Under the pieces are notes generated by a model. It searched no databases, was not told the DNA's origin, and worked only from the letters and a program-made list of their open reading frames with translations. A DNA stretch of 64,000 nucleotides, taken from contig NZ_JAPNLM010000015.1 of the NCBI RefSeq assembly GCF_026627255.1, forward strand, positions 1 through 64,000. Direction: 5' to 3'. A program made the position numbers and the translations under genes. Positions 43,471 to 51,696 of this stretch are shown here, piece after piece (positions within the stretch are counted from its first letter, which is position 1; each line of letters starts with the position of its first letter). The stretch is from Streptomyces antarcticus. Lineage in GTDB: Bacteria > Actinomycetota > Actinomycetes > Streptomycetales > Streptomycetaceae.

Positions 43471-44122
43471 CCTCGGCCGTACGCCAGCCGTCGAGGACCG
43501 CGTCGATCCGCGCGGCCAGCCGGGCGCGGGCCGCGAACCGGGGGACCCCCGCCATCAGCAGGGCGTCGTACTCGGTGTCGACGTGCCGCACCGCCGCGCG
43601 GACCGCGGCCGAGACGGCCGGTTCGTCGAGCGCCCGGCCCGCCGCGCTGCGCCCCACCCGGCCGCTGCCCCGCACCGAGGCGTGGGCGGCGATGGCGTGC
43701 GTCCGGTCGGCCGGGCAGCCGGGGAACAGCCGCCGTATCTCCGCGGCGAAGGCGGCCGTGAACCGGACGTCCTCGGCCGCGCGGCGCAGCCGGTCGCGCT
43801 CCCGGCGGCGGGCCCGTGCCTCGGCGTCCGCGAGGCAGGCGCGTTCCGCACGGGCCAAGGCCGCGTCCTCGACGAGGAGGCCACGGCGCTCGTAGCGCCG
43901 CCGGCGCCTGTCGAAGCGGACGACGACGGCGGAGAGTGAACTCGCCTCCCGGGAACGCCGGGTGAGCGCCGCGTCCCCCCGCGGGAGGAAGACCAGGTGC
44001 CCCAGGTCGGCGCAGTCCAGGCAGCGCGGCACGCCGCACTCGCGGACGAGGTGCCGGAGCGGGCCCTGCCGGCACTCGGCGCAGTTGATCTGTTTCAGGG
44101 ACTCGAACACCACCGGGCTCAT
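43463..44122 (-). CDS. DUF2293 domain protein with N-terminal Cys cluster
   Basis: 219 residues. The N-terminus has two Cys pairs (INCAECRQG, VPRCLDCADLG) that look like a zinc ribbon. A charged coiled region (RRRRRYERRGLL, ARARRRERDRLRRAA) follows, then DUF2293 (FAAEIRRLFPGCPADRTHAIAAHA, GSGRVGRSAAGRALDE, AAVRHVDTEYDALL). The function is unknown; the basic character and zinc ribbon suggest nucleic-acid binding. ATG 44122 has no good ribosome site. The last eight bases overlap the chaplin gene end to end. Its upstream region holds interleaved inverted repeats. Confidence 0.8.
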   Translation of the reverse strand: MSPVVFESLKQINCAECRQGPLRHLVRECGVPRCLDCADLGHLVFLPRGDAALTRRSREASSLSAVVVRFDRRRRRYERRGLLVEDAALARAERACLADAEARARRRERDRLRRAAEDVRFTAAFAAEIRRLFPGCPADRTHAIAAHASVRGSGRVGRSAAGRALDEPAVSAAVRAAVRHVDTEYDALLMAGVPRFAARARLAARIDAVLDGWRTAEVS

Positions 44123-44157
44123 ACAGGTGTGATACCGCCGTGCGGGCCCTGTATCAC
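44121..44157 (-). promoter_or_regulatory. interleaved inverted repeats upstream of the DUF2293 gene
   Basis: GTGATAC (44129-44135) and GTATCAC (44151-44157) are perfect inverted repeats. ATACAGG (44121-44127) and CCTGTAT (44148-44154) form a second, overlapping pair. They lie at the DUF2293 start and its presumed promoter, fitting an autoregulatory operator. Confidence 0.45.
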
Positions 44158-44193
44158 CCCGTGTGGCAGGGAGGTTGATGTTTCATCGATTCC

Positions 44194-44222
44194 TTGGGGA
44201 TGTGGTGAGGTCCTCCTACGGT
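44194..44222 (+). promoter_or_regulatory. candidate promoter of the cupin gene
   Basis: TTGGGG (44194-44199), 17 bases, TACGGT (44217-44222), with CCTCC and GGAGG flanking the -10 box. The expected start near 44229 leaves a 34-base leader with GGGGAGG. Confidence 0.5.
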
Positions 44223-44262
44223 GGAGGCGAGTGGGCCGGGACCGGTCCACCGGGGAGGACAC

Positions 44263-44637
44263 ATGGGCGGGCGGCAGACGACGGTACGGTCCGCGGGGGC
44301 GCGCGTCGCCCCGGAGCCGGCCGGGCGGGAGGTGGTCATCGCGCCGGGCGGCTGCACGGGCTGGCACTACCACCGGGTCCCGTTGAACGCCGTCGTACGG
44401 GCGGGGACGCTGACCCGGGTCCTGCACGACCGCTCGGTCGTGGTGCACCGGGCCGGATCCGCCTTCGTGGAACCGGCGGGAGCCGACCACGTCCACCTCG
44501 GCCACAACCTGGGCGGCGAGCCGGTCGTGCTCTACGTGACCCCCGGGCTCCGTACGGCTGCGGGAACCCCCTTCGCCATAGCCACGCCCGCCCCGCCCGG
44601 TGCCACGCGGGCGGTGTGCCGCGAACACGCGCCGTGA
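44263..44637 (+). CDS. cupin-domain protein
   Basis: 124 residues forming one cupin barrel. GWHYHRVPLNAVVRAG gives cupin motif 1 (two His), and GADHVHLGHNLGGEPVVLYVT gives motif 2. The metal ligands appear to be kept (His, His, Glu, His). Members range from dioxygenases to ligand-binding regulators; no catalytic role can be named. ATG 44263 is chosen over GTG 44221 because GGGGAGG lies six bases upstream. It is transcribed alone. Confidence 0.8.
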   Translation: MGGRQTTVRSAGARVAPEPAGREVVIAPGGCTGWHYHRVPLNAVVRAGTLTRVLHDRSVVVHRAGSAFVEPAGADHVHLGHNLGGEPVVLYVTPGLRTAAGTPFAIATPAPPGATRAVCREHAP

Positions 44638-44745
44638 GCGGGCGCGATGATCCGGCGCCGTGAACGGGCGCGGCCAGTAAGCGCCGTGGTCCGGCCGCCG
44701 CGGGTACGCGCCGGGGTCCGGCCGCGCTGGTACGCGCCGTTGGCT

Positions 44746-44793
44746 GGTCGGGGCGCGGCGACCACGCGCGGTCGGGGCGCGGCGACCACGCGC
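44746..44793 (+). repeat. 24-bp direct repeat, two exact copies
   Basis: The 24-base unit at 44746-44769 (GGTCGGGGCGCGGCGACCAC then GCGC) is repeated at 44770-44793, within a run of GCGCCGTG-like fragments from 44625 to 44820 that holds no gene. It lies between the convergent cupin and WGR genes. Confidence 0.75.
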
Positions 44794-44833
44794 GGTGCCC
44801 CGCGCCGTGGTCCGCCGCCGGGTGCCCGGGTCC

Positions 44834-46279
44834 TCACACCAGGCGGCGAATCTCCCCGCGCACCCGGTAGAAGCCCCCCGAGGCCGGGTGCAGCCCGTCC
44901 ACCACGTACCGGGCGCCCGCCTCCCGTATCCCGCGCGGGAACTGCACGTTCCACGAGGGCTCGAAGCCGCCCGACACCACCTGCACCCGTGTCCGGCCGC
45001 CCTGCTGGATGCACTCCACCACCACACCGCCCGCCGGAGCCGCGGCCACCGAGACCGTCGCCACCGCCGAGGCCGACGCGGCCGGGGTGTACACGGGCAG
45101 CGCCGCCGCCGACTTCACGTCCATCGCCGCCGGAACGGATCCCTGCTGGGCGGCCGCGATCGCCTGCTCGCTCGCGTCGACGCAGACCAGCGAACCGTCC
45201 GTGGTGACCAGGTACAGCCGGCCGTCCAGGTACTGCATGGACAGTGCGGACCCGCACCCGGTGCCCAGCTTCCACAGCCGCCGCCCGTCCGCGTCGAAGC
45301 AGTACACCGACGAGGAGTAGTCGCCGGCGAAGACGTGCCTGCCGTCCGGTGAGGTCGCGCACGAGTACACGGCCGCGTCGCACAGGTACGTGGCCTCCAC
45401 CGCGCCGGTGGCCTTCGACAGCCGCTTCACCGCGTGCCGCCCGGTGCCCGCGTACACCGCGTGCTCCTCCTGCCAGCCGAACAGTACGGAGCCGCCCGTG
45501 TCGGTGTGCCACAACTCCCGCCCGCCGTCGGCGGCGTAGGCCGTGACGCCCCGGCTGTGCCCGTGGTAGACGCCCCGCTCGTCGGCCCTGACCATCCAGG
45601 CGTTGGAGCCGCCCGAGCGCCGCGACCACTGGAACTCGTCCTCGTGGTCGATGACCGTCAGACCGCCACTGCGGTCCGACACGTTCAGCACGCCCTCGCG
45701 GATGTCGAGCCAGAAGATGTCCACGTCCGCCGCGATGTCGTACGCCCCGAACGGCACCTTCGAGGACAGGTCGTACACCGTGCCGTCGTCACAGCCCGCG
45801 TAGATCCAGAACTCGTCCGCCACCAGGCACTTCACCCCGTCCGGCAGCGAGTACCGGGCCAGCACCTCGCCGCTGTGGCTCAGCGTGTAGACGTCCCCCG
45901 CCTGGTTGCCCACCCAGCAGCGGTCCTCGTCCACATGGATGCCGAACGCCGAGGAGCCGGTGCGGAAGCGCCACAGGACCGGGGCCACCGACCGCGCCGT
46001 GGACGGCGCCGAGGTGACCTGGCGGCGGGTCACCGACCGGGCGGTGCGCTGCCCGCGCACGGCCGTGGCGTACCCCTTGCGGACCTTCTCCCCGACCTTC
46101 TTCGCGGCGGCAGCCCGGGCCTTCTCGGCGGTCGGGAACGAGGAGCTCTGCACCTGTCCGTCCGCACCGATGCGTCCGTACCGCACGGTGACGTCCGCGC
46201 CGTCGACCGTCACCTCGTAGAACTTGTGCGCGGCGCCGTCCTCCTGCGACAGCTCCAGGTACGTCGTCTCCCGAGCCAT
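44834..46279 (-). CDS. WGR-domain protein with PQQ-like beta-propeller
   Basis: 481 residues. Residues 1-80 are a WGR domain (TYLELSQEDGAAHKFYEVTV, RYGRIGADGQVQSSSFPTAEKARAAAAKKV). A linker leads to a beta-propeller at about 100-370 with PQQ/WD-like blades (VWVGNQAGDVYTLSHSGEV-type repeats, DGTVYDLSSKVPFGAYDIAADVDIFWLDI, VYCFDADGRRLWKLGTG), and a C-terminal beta domain. No signal peptide, so cytosolic. WGR domains occur in poly-ADP-ribose polymerases, where they contact DNA ends, and in bacterial MolR-like proteins. GGGGAGGGG precedes ATG 46279. The damage-type promoter upstream ties it to DNA repair. Confidence 0.85.
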   Translation of the reverse strand: MARETTYLELSQEDGAAHKFYEVTVDGADVTVRYGRIGADGQVQSSSFPTAEKARAAAAKKVGEKVRKGYATAVRGQRTARSVTRRQVTSAPSTARSVAPVLWRFRTGSSAFGIHVDEDRCWVGNQAGDVYTLSHSGEVLARYSLPDGVKCLVADEFWIYAGCDDGTVYDLSSKVPFGAYDIAADVDIFWLDIREGVLNVSDRSGGLTVIDHEDEFQWSRRSGGSNAWMVRADERGVYHGHSRGVTAYAADGGRELWHTDTGGSVLFGWQEEHAVYAGTGRHAVKRLSKATGAVEATYLCDAAVYSCATSPDGRHVFAGDYSSSVYCFDADGRRLWKLGTGCGSALSMQYLDGRLYLVTTDGSLVCVDASEQAIAAAQQGSVPAAMDVKSAAALPVYTPAASASAVATVSVAAAPAGGVVVECIQQGGRTRVQVVSGGFEPSWNVQFPRGIREAGARYVVDGLHPASGGFYRVRGEIRRLV

Positions 46280-46339
46280 GACAGACCCCTCCCCAAGGTC
46301 GGGCCGCCGACTCCTGTCCGCCGGTGATCCCTCGTGAAA

Positions 46340-46362
46340 AAGCTAAGGGCCGCCACTGACAA
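46340..46362 (-). promoter_or_regulatory. RecA-independent (PafBC-type) DNA-damage promoter of the WGR-PQQ gene
   Basis: On the - strand TTGTCAGTG (46354-46362), eight bases, TAGCTT (46340-46345): an exact match to the motif. Transcription would start near 46333, 54 bases before ATG 46279. Confidence 0.72.
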
Positions 46363-46369
46363 TGGGCCG

Positions 46370-47041
46370 GTGCAGCTGGAACCGATCACCTGGCAGCGGA
46401 TGGCCGAGCGTCTCGCCGGTCACCTCGACGACCTCGCGGCCGCCCCGGAAGGGGGTGGCCGGCAGCGGACGGGCATTGACGGGGCGCCCGCCGCCGGGAC
46501 CGGCGTGCTCGCCGAGGCGCTCGCCGACTCCCTGCGCCGGCGCGGCCGTTCGGTGCTGGTGGTCCCGGTCGCGGGATTCCTGCGGCCGGCCTCCCTGCGC
46601 TACGAGTTCGGCCGCGAGGACGTGGACTCCTACCTCGGCGGCTGGTACGACACGGCCGCGCTGTGGCGGGAGGTGTTCGGGCCGACGGACCCCGGGGGCA
46701 CCGGCCGGGTGCTGCCCGATCTCTGGGACCCCGTCACCGACCGGGCCACCCGCAGCCCGTACGCGCACCTTCCGCCCGACGCGGTGGTGATCGTGCACGG
46801 GCCGCTGCTGCTCGGCCACTGGTTCCCCTTCGACCTGAGCGTTCACATCCGCCTCTCCCCCGGGGCGCTGGCCCGCCGCACCGAGGAGCCGGACCGCTGG
46901 ACCCTGCCCGCCTTCGCCCGCTACGAGGCCGACACCGACCCGGCTTCGGCCGCGGACGCCGTGGTCCGCGCCGACGACCCCCGCCACCCCGCCTGGACCG
47001 GCATCCGCGGCGCCGACACCGCTACCGGCGCCGGTGCCTGA
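46370..47041 (+). CDS. uridine-kinase-like P-loop protein with degenerate Walker A
   Basis: About 223 residues from GTG 46370 (QLEPITWQRMAERLAGHL, the usual start of actinobacterial uridine kinases); GTG 46334 would add 12 residues. The P-loop position reads GIDGAPAAGTG, where family members have GxxGxGK(S/T): the Lys that binds phosphate is absent. Other elements remain (VLVVPVAGFLRPASLRYEFGREDVDSYLGGWYD, VVIVHGPLLLGHWFPFDLSVHI, RYEADTDPASAADAVVRADDPRHP). Activity is therefore doubtful. It stands next to the pseudouridine genes, which produce uracil. Confidence 0.75.
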   Translation: MQLEPITWQRMAERLAGHLDDLAAAPEGGGRQRTGIDGAPAAGTGVLAEALADSLRRRGRSVLVVPVAGFLRPASLRYEFGREDVDSYLGGWYDTAALWREVFGPTDPGGTGRVLPDLWDPVTDRATRSPYAHLPPDAVVIVHGPLLLGHWFPFDLSVHIRLSPGALARRTEEPDRWTLPAFARYEADTDPASAADAVVRADDPRHPAWTGIRGADTATGAGA

Positions 47042-47065
47042 CCGGCACGGTCCGAAAGAGACGCC

Positions 47066-48040
47066 CTACCCCGGCCGGCCCCCCAGCCGGGTGACCGCCG
47101 CCGACGCCGCCCGGCAGCCGGCGCGGGCGGCCTCCGCCGGGCCGGCGCCCCCGAGCCGCGCCGCGAGGAAGCCGCCCGTGAACGCGTCGCCCGCGCCCGT
47201 GGAGTCCACCGCCTCGGCCGGCGCCGCCTCGACCTCCGCGGTGATCCGCCCCCGTTCGGCCACCAGGGCACCGGCCGCGCCCCGGGTCACCACCACCAGC
47301 GGCACCCGCAGGCTCAGCGCCGCCGCCGCCCGGCCCACCCCGGCCGGTTCCGGCAGCCCGGCCAGCAGCCGCGCCTCGTCCTCGTTCGGCAGCAGTACGG
47401 CGGCCCCCGCCACGGCGTCGAGGAAGCGGCCCGGGCCCAGCGCCGCCAGGAACCCCGCCGAGGCCGGGTCCACGCTCACCGGCACCCCCCGCGCCACGGC
47501 CGCCCGCAGCGCCACCAGGGCCAGTTCCCGGCTGCTCCCGGCGAAGAACAGGTAGCCCGACAGGTGCAGGTGGGCCACCCCGTCCAGCAGTTCCGGCGCC
47601 CAGTCGGCGGGGGAGAGCCGCAGCGAGGCGCCGCTGTCGGTCAGGAACGTCCGCTCCGCGTCCTTGCCGACCAGCGCGACCACCGTCCCCGTCGGCTCGG
47701 CCGGATCGACCACCAGCCGCGGCCGCACCCCGGAGTCCCGCAGCGCCCGCTCGTGCCACGGGGCCGACTCGGCGCCGACCCGCGCGAGGAGGCGTACCTC
47801 CGCGGTCCCCGTACGGGCCGCCCAGCAGGCCGCGTTGGCCCCCGCGCCGCCCGGGAGGGTGCGGATGCGGGCGGCCGTGTCCGTGCCCGGGGCCAGCGGC
47901 TCCGGGTGGACCGCCACCACGTCGGTCACCACGTCCCCGACGACGAGCAGCGCCCCGCGGCCCGCTCCCGTCCCGCCCGCGCCGCGACCGGCCCCCGGCC
48001 CTGTCGTGCCCCCGCCGCCGTCCGCCGGCCGTCCCGTCAT
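47066..48040 (-). CDS. psuK: PfkB-family kinase, probable pseudouridine kinase
   Basis: 324 residues. After a Gly-rich N-terminal 28 residues the PfkB fold starts (LLVVGDVVTDVVAVHPEPL, LPGGAGANAACWAARTG). The C-terminal signature DSTGAGDAFTGGFLAARLGG holds the catalytic Asp and the anion hole. Ribokinase-type enzymes phosphorylate sugars or nucleosides. Its ATG at 48040 overlaps the PsuG stop (ATGA), so pseudouridine is the most likely substrate: kinase then glycosidase gives uracil plus ribose-5-phosphate. Specificity is inferred from context. Confidence 0.82.
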   Translation of the reverse strand: MTGRPADGGGGTTGPGAGRGAGGTGAGRGALLVVGDVVTDVVAVHPEPLAPGTDTAARIRTLPGGAGANAACWAARTGTAEVRLLARVGAESAPWHERALRDSGVRPRLVVDPAEPTGTVVALVGKDAERTFLTDSGASLRLSPADWAPELLDGVAHLHLSGYLFFAGSSRELALVALRAAVARGVPVSVDPASAGFLAALGPGRFLDAVAGAAVLLPNEDEARLLAGLPEPAGVGRAAAALSLRVPLVVVTRGAAGALVAERGRITAEVEAAPAEAVDSTGAGDAFTGGFLAARLGGAGPAEAARAGCRAASAAVTRLGGRPG

Positions 48041-48981
48041 GCCCGCGCCGCCCAGGCCCCCGCGATCCGGGCCCCGAGCCGCACGTTGCCCCGTACCGCC
48101 GCCAGGTTCGCCTCCAGCGAGGCCCCGCCCGTCGCCTTCACCAGGAAACCGAGGAGGTACGGCGTCACCGCCTGCCCCGTGATCCCCCGCTCGCGGCACT
48201 CGGCGAGCGCCTCCGCCAGCACCCGGTGGTGCAGCTCCGGGTCGAGCTGCTCCGCCCGCGCCACCGGATGGGCCACCAGCAGCGCGGACTCCGGGCCGCC
48301 GAGGGCGTCCTGCGCGGCCATCACCGCGGCGACTTCCTCCGGCCGGTGCACGGTCCAGTCCACCGGCTCGCCGGAATCGGCCAGGTAGAACCCCGGGAAG
48401 CGGTCCGTCCCGTAGCCGAGCACCGACACCCCCAGGGTTTCCAGCCGCTGGAGCGTGCCCGGTACGTCCAGGATCGACTTCACCCCCGCGCACACCACCG
48501 TGATCCGCGTCCGGGCCAGCAGCGCGAGGTCCGCCGACTCGTCCTGGGTCCGCGCCCACTCCCGGTGTACGCCGCCCAGCCCGCCGGTGGCGAAGACCCG
48601 CAGCCCCGCCCGCGCGGCCAGGAACGCCGTCGCGGACACCGTCGTCGCGCCGGTCGCGCCCGTCGCGAGCGCGGGCGCCAGGTCACGGTGGCCGAGCTTG
48701 CGCACGCCCTCGCCCCCCGCGATCCGCTCCAGCTGCGCCTTGTCGAGGCCCGCGTACGCCACCCCGTCCACGACCGCGACCGTCGCCGGAACGGCGCCCT
48801 CCGCGCGGACCAGCGCCTCCAGCTCGGCGCCCACCGCCAGGTTGCGGGGACGGGGCAGGCCGTGCGCGATGATCGTCGACTCCAGTGCCACGACGGGCCG
48901 CCCCCGGTCGAGGGCCTCGCGCACCTCTGCCGACAGGACCGGGACCTCAGATGCTGTGTGCTGTGACATGTCCCCATCCAT
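48037..48981 (-). CDS. psuG: pseudouridine-5'-phosphate glycosidase
   Basis: 314 residues. VVALESTIIAHGLPRPRNL near residue 29 is the PsuG signature. The active-site Lys region VRKLGHRDLA and TTVSATAFLAARAGLRVFATGGLGGVHRE, SADLALLARTRITVVCAGVKSILD and VDWTVHRPEEVAAVM are conserved. It splits pseudouridine 5'-phosphate into uracil and ribose 5-phosphate, recycling tRNA and rRNA breakdown products. ATG 48981 or 48969 both fit. First gene of a two-gene operon with the PfkB kinase. Confidence 0.92.
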   Translation of the reverse strand: MDGDMSQHTASEVPVLSAEVREALDRGRPVVALESTIIAHGLPRPRNLAVGAELEALVRAEGAVPATVAVVDGVAYAGLDKAQLERIAGGEGVRKLGHRDLAPALATGATGATTVSATAFLAARAGLRVFATGGLGGVHREWARTQDESADLALLARTRITVVCAGVKSILDVPGTLQRLETLGVSVLGYGTDRFPGFYLADSGEPVDWTVHRPEEVAAVMAAQDALGGPESALLVAHPVARAEQLDPELHHRVLAEALAECRERGITGQAVTPYLLGFLVKATGGASLEANLAAVRGNVRLGARIAGAWAARA

Positions 48982-49148
48982 GGCACGGGACCCACGCCCC
49001 CAAACGCCCTCCCGCCCCTCCCGTCCCCAAGCTGTCCGAGTAGCGCCCCTGCCGCGGCCGGGCTGGACAGGATGACTCGTCAGCCGGGCCGTTCCTGGAC
49101 GCTGTGGCCACCGCGCGGCGCGGGCGGGCCGGATTAGGCTGGCGCGCC

Positions 49149-49571
49149 ATGAGCACCAGTGACCACCACGCCTCCGCGCCCGCCGCCGACCCCGCTTCCG
49201 CCGGTCCCTCCGCCCCCGGGCCCGCCTCCTTCGCCGTCAGCCTGCCGGACGTTCCCGACGCCGAGCTGGAGACCGAGGACCTCGACCCCGGCCAGATCGT
49301 CTCGGGCGAGCCGGTGGTCACCGGCAAGGTGCTGTGGGAGTCGCCGGACGGCAAGCAGGTGCGCGGGATCTGGCAGATCACCCCGGGCGTGGTCACCGAC
49401 ACCGAGGCCAATGAGCTGTTCGTGGTGGTCAGCGGCCGCGCCACCATCGAGGTCGAGGGCGGCGGGACCCTGGAGGTCGGGCCGGGCTCCGCGTGCGTGC
49501 TCCGGGAGGGCGACCGGACGACCTGGACCGTGCACGAGACGCTGCGCAAGGCCTACCACATCAGCTACTGA
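49149..49571 (+). CDS. cupin-domain protein (DUF861 type)
   Basis: 140 residues. A flexible Ala/Pro N-terminus precedes a single cupin barrel: VLWESPDGKQVRGIWQITPGVVTDTEANELFVVVSGRATIEVEGGGTLEVGPGSACVLREGDRTTWTV-type layout, which matches the EutQ/DUF861 group. Metal-binding His are mostly lacking in motif 1, so a catalytic role is doubtful. ATG 49149 lies eight bases after TAGGCT, suggesting a leaderless mRNA. The gene ends 11 bases inside the convergent MFS gene. Confidence 0.8.
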   Translation: MSTSDHHASAPAADPASAGPSAPGPASFAVSLPDVPDAELETEDLDPGQIVSGEPVVTGKVLWESPDGKQVRGIWQITPGVVTDTEANELFVVVSGRATIEVEGGGTLEVGPGSACVLREGDRTTWTVHETLRKAYHISY

Positions 49572-50916
49572 CGTCCTTCGGGGCCGGGGCCGGGGCGGGG
49601 GCCGGGGGCGCCGGTGCGGATCCCGGGGCCGGCTCCTGCTCCGGCGCGGGGTGGCGGCGCGCGGTGAACAGCGCGAGCGCCGCCATCGGCAGCAGCAGCG
49701 CGGCACCTACGGCGTTCAGCCAGCCGTAGCCCGCCTGCGCCATGACCAGCCCGGCGGCCGCGCCGCCCAGGCCCGCGGCGGCGTTCATCGTGAGGTCGCC
49801 CAGACCCTGCGCGGCGGCCCGCGCCGGCTGCGGCACCGAGTCCGTCAGCAGCGCGGACCCGGCCACCATCCCCGCGGACCAGCCGAGGCCGAGCAGGAAC
49901 AGGCCGAGGGCGCTCTGGCCGTGATTCGCCCCGGCCGTTCCGGCGAGCAGCGCGGCGACCGACAGCAGTCCGGCCGCCAGCCCGATCACCGCCAGCCGTC
50001 CGAGGCGGTCCGCGAGCCACCCCATCACGGGGGAGAAGGCGAACATGCCCGCGATGTGACCGCTGATCACGAGCCCGACGAGCTCCAGCCCGGCGCCGTG
50101 ATGACCCAGGTCCATCGGGGTCATGATCATGATCGAGACCATGGTGGTGTGGGACACCGTGACGGTGAGGAGGGCGAGCCGCGCCCGCGGCGAGTCCCTG
50201 ACGGCGGCGAACCCGGCGCGCAGCGAGCGGCCCTCCCGGGTCTGTTCCGCGGGCCCGGCCAGTGCCCGGGCCGTCAGCAGCGGGTCCGGACGCAGGAGTA
50301 CGCCGATCAGCGTGCCGGTCAGCAGGAAGACGACGGCGGCCCACACGAAGGGCCCCGCCGTCTCGGGTATGGAGGTACCGGCGAAGCTGCGGCTGGCCGG
50401 GGCGGACAGGTTCGGCCCGAGCACCGCGCCGACGGTGGACGCCCACACGACGACCGAGATCGCCCGGGCCCGGCGGTCCGGGGCCGCGAGGTCGGCGGCG
50501 GCGAACCGGGCCTGGAGGTTGGCCGAGGAGGCGGCGCCGAAGGCGGCCATGCCGAGCAGCAGCAGGGGGAAGTTCCGGACGGTGGCGGCGAGGACGACGA
50601 GGGCCGCGCCGGCCGCGCCGATCGCGTACGCGAGGACCAGGCCGGGCCGGCGGCCGCGCGCGGTCATCAGCGCGGCGAGGGGGAGCGAGAGGCAGGCGGT
50701 GCCCACCACCGAGGCGGTGGAGGCGAGTCCGGACAGGGCCTCGGTCCCGCTGACCTCGGTGGCGAGGACGGGTGCCAGGGCGATGCTGATCGGCACGCCG
50801 AGCCCGCCGAGCACCTGGCCGGCGATCAGCACCCCGGAGGTGCGGCGCCGCAGCCGGACGAGGTCCGCAGGCGCGACGGGCGGAGCCGTCCGGTCGGTAC
50901 GGGGCGAGGAGGTCAC
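49561..50916 (-). CDS. MFS transporter
   Basis: 451 residues, 12 predicted membrane spans. Motif A is present between spans 2 and 3 in weak form (ALMTARGRRPGLVLAY), and again in the second half (MGWLADRLGRLAVIG). It belongs to the drug/sugar-type 12-span exporters; the substrate cannot be told. The last 30 residues are a Pro/Ala/Glu tail. GTG 50916 is chosen because residues upstream are Arg-rich and non-homologous. Its stop overlaps the cupin gene. No regulator is adjacent. Confidence 0.82.
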   Translation of the reverse strand: MTSSPRTDRTAPPVAPADLVRLRRRTSGVLIAGQVLGGLGVPISIALAPVLATEVSGTEALSGLASTASVVGTACLSLPLAALMTARGRRPGLVLAYAIGAAGAALVVLAATVRNFPLLLLGMAAFGAASSANLQARFAAADLAAPDRRARAISVVVWASTVGAVLGPNLSAPASRSFAGTSIPETAGPFVWAAVVFLLTGTLIGVLLRPDPLLTARALAGPAEQTREGRSLRAGFAAVRDSPRARLALLTVTVSHTTMVSIMIMTPMDLGHHGAGLELVGLVISGHIAGMFAFSPVMGWLADRLGRLAVIGLAAGLLSVAALLAGTAGANHGQSALGLFLLGLGWSAGMVAGSALLTDSVPQPARAAAQGLGDLTMNAAAGLGGAAAGLVMAQAGYGWLNAVGAALLLPMAALALFTARRHPAPEQEPAPGSAPAPPAPAPAPAPKDVSS

Positions 50917-51022
50917 GCAGCGCACCCCGGGCAGGGCTGCGGGGCGGCGGCGCGGGCGGCGGCGGCGGCGGTAGAGGTCACCGCGGCAGTCTCGCACCCC
51001 GCTCCCCGCCGCGGAACAGAAG

Positions 51023-51598
51023 TCAGAACAGGGGCTGCGGCAGGACGCCCTCCAGGGCGAGCAGCAGGCGCTTGGTCTCCACCCCGCCGCCGAAGCCCCC
51101 GATGCCCCCGTCGTTCTCCACGACCCGGTGGCAGGCCACCACCAGCGGCAGTGGGTTCGAGCCCATGGCGTTGCCCACCGCCTGGGCGGCGCCGGGCTGG
51201 CCGGCCCGGGCAGCCAGTTCCCCGTACCCGACGACCGCCCCGTACGGCACGGAACGGTCCAGCTCCTGGAGCACCTGCCGGTTGAAACCGGAGCTGAGCC
51301 GCCAGTCCAGCGGCAGAGCGAACCGCCGCAGGGCGCCGGAGAAGTACGCCCGGAGCTGGCGCACCGGCTCCGCCAGCAGCACTTCCGCGCCCGGCGCCGG
51401 ACGCCGCGCGTCGCCGCCGAGCCGGGAGACGAGCGGGCCGATCATCGCGTCGACCCGGTCCGGCCCGGCGTGGAACTCGACCCGGACCAGCCCCTCCGGG
51501 GTCGCGGCCAGGAGCAGGGGGCCGATGTCGCTGGGGACGACGGTCCATTCGAGGCGCGGCCCGCGGGGCCGCTCGGTGCTGTCCACGGTGCTGTCCAC
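51023..51598 (-). CDS. ogt: methylated-DNA--protein-cysteine methyltransferase
   Basis: 191 residues. The C-terminal DNA-binding/transfer domain shows VPYGAVVGYGELAARAGQPGAAQAVGNAMGSNPLPLVVACHRVVENDGGIGGFGGGVETKRLLLALEG-type order, with the acceptor Cys in VACHRV (family consensus PCHRV). The Arg finger region and helix-turn-helix are present. It removes O6-alkyl groups from guanine in a suicide reaction. GTG 51598 lies six bases after a TACGGT box that belongs to a damage-type promoter; GTG 51586 is an alternative start, since the first eight residues are a VDST duplication. Confidence 0.9.
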   Translation of the reverse strand: MDSTVDSTERPRGPRLEWTVVPSDIGPLLLAATPEGLVRVEFHAGPDRVDAMIGPLVSRLGGDARRPAPGAEVLLAEPVRQLRAYFSGALRRFALPLDWRLSSGFNRQVLQELDRSVPYGAVVGYGELAARAGQPGAAQAVGNAMGSNPLPLVVACHRVVENDGGIGGFGGGVETKRLLLALEGVLPQPLF

Positions 51599-51604
51599 GC
51601 GTTC

Positions 51605-51627
51605 ACCGTACGTCGCGCCACCGACAA
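51605..51627 (-). promoter_or_regulatory. RecA-independent (PafBC-type) DNA-damage promoter of ogt
   Basis: On the - strand TTGTCGGTG (51619-51627), eight bases, TACGGT (51605-51610): an exact match to TTGTC(A/G)GTG-N8-TAnnnT, six bases before the GTG start. Confidence 0.72.
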
Positions 51628-51696
51628 CCCCGGCGACGGCCTCGGGGCCCACCCTGCCCCTGCCACGCCACGCCACGCCCCGGACGGGCCAGCAGG

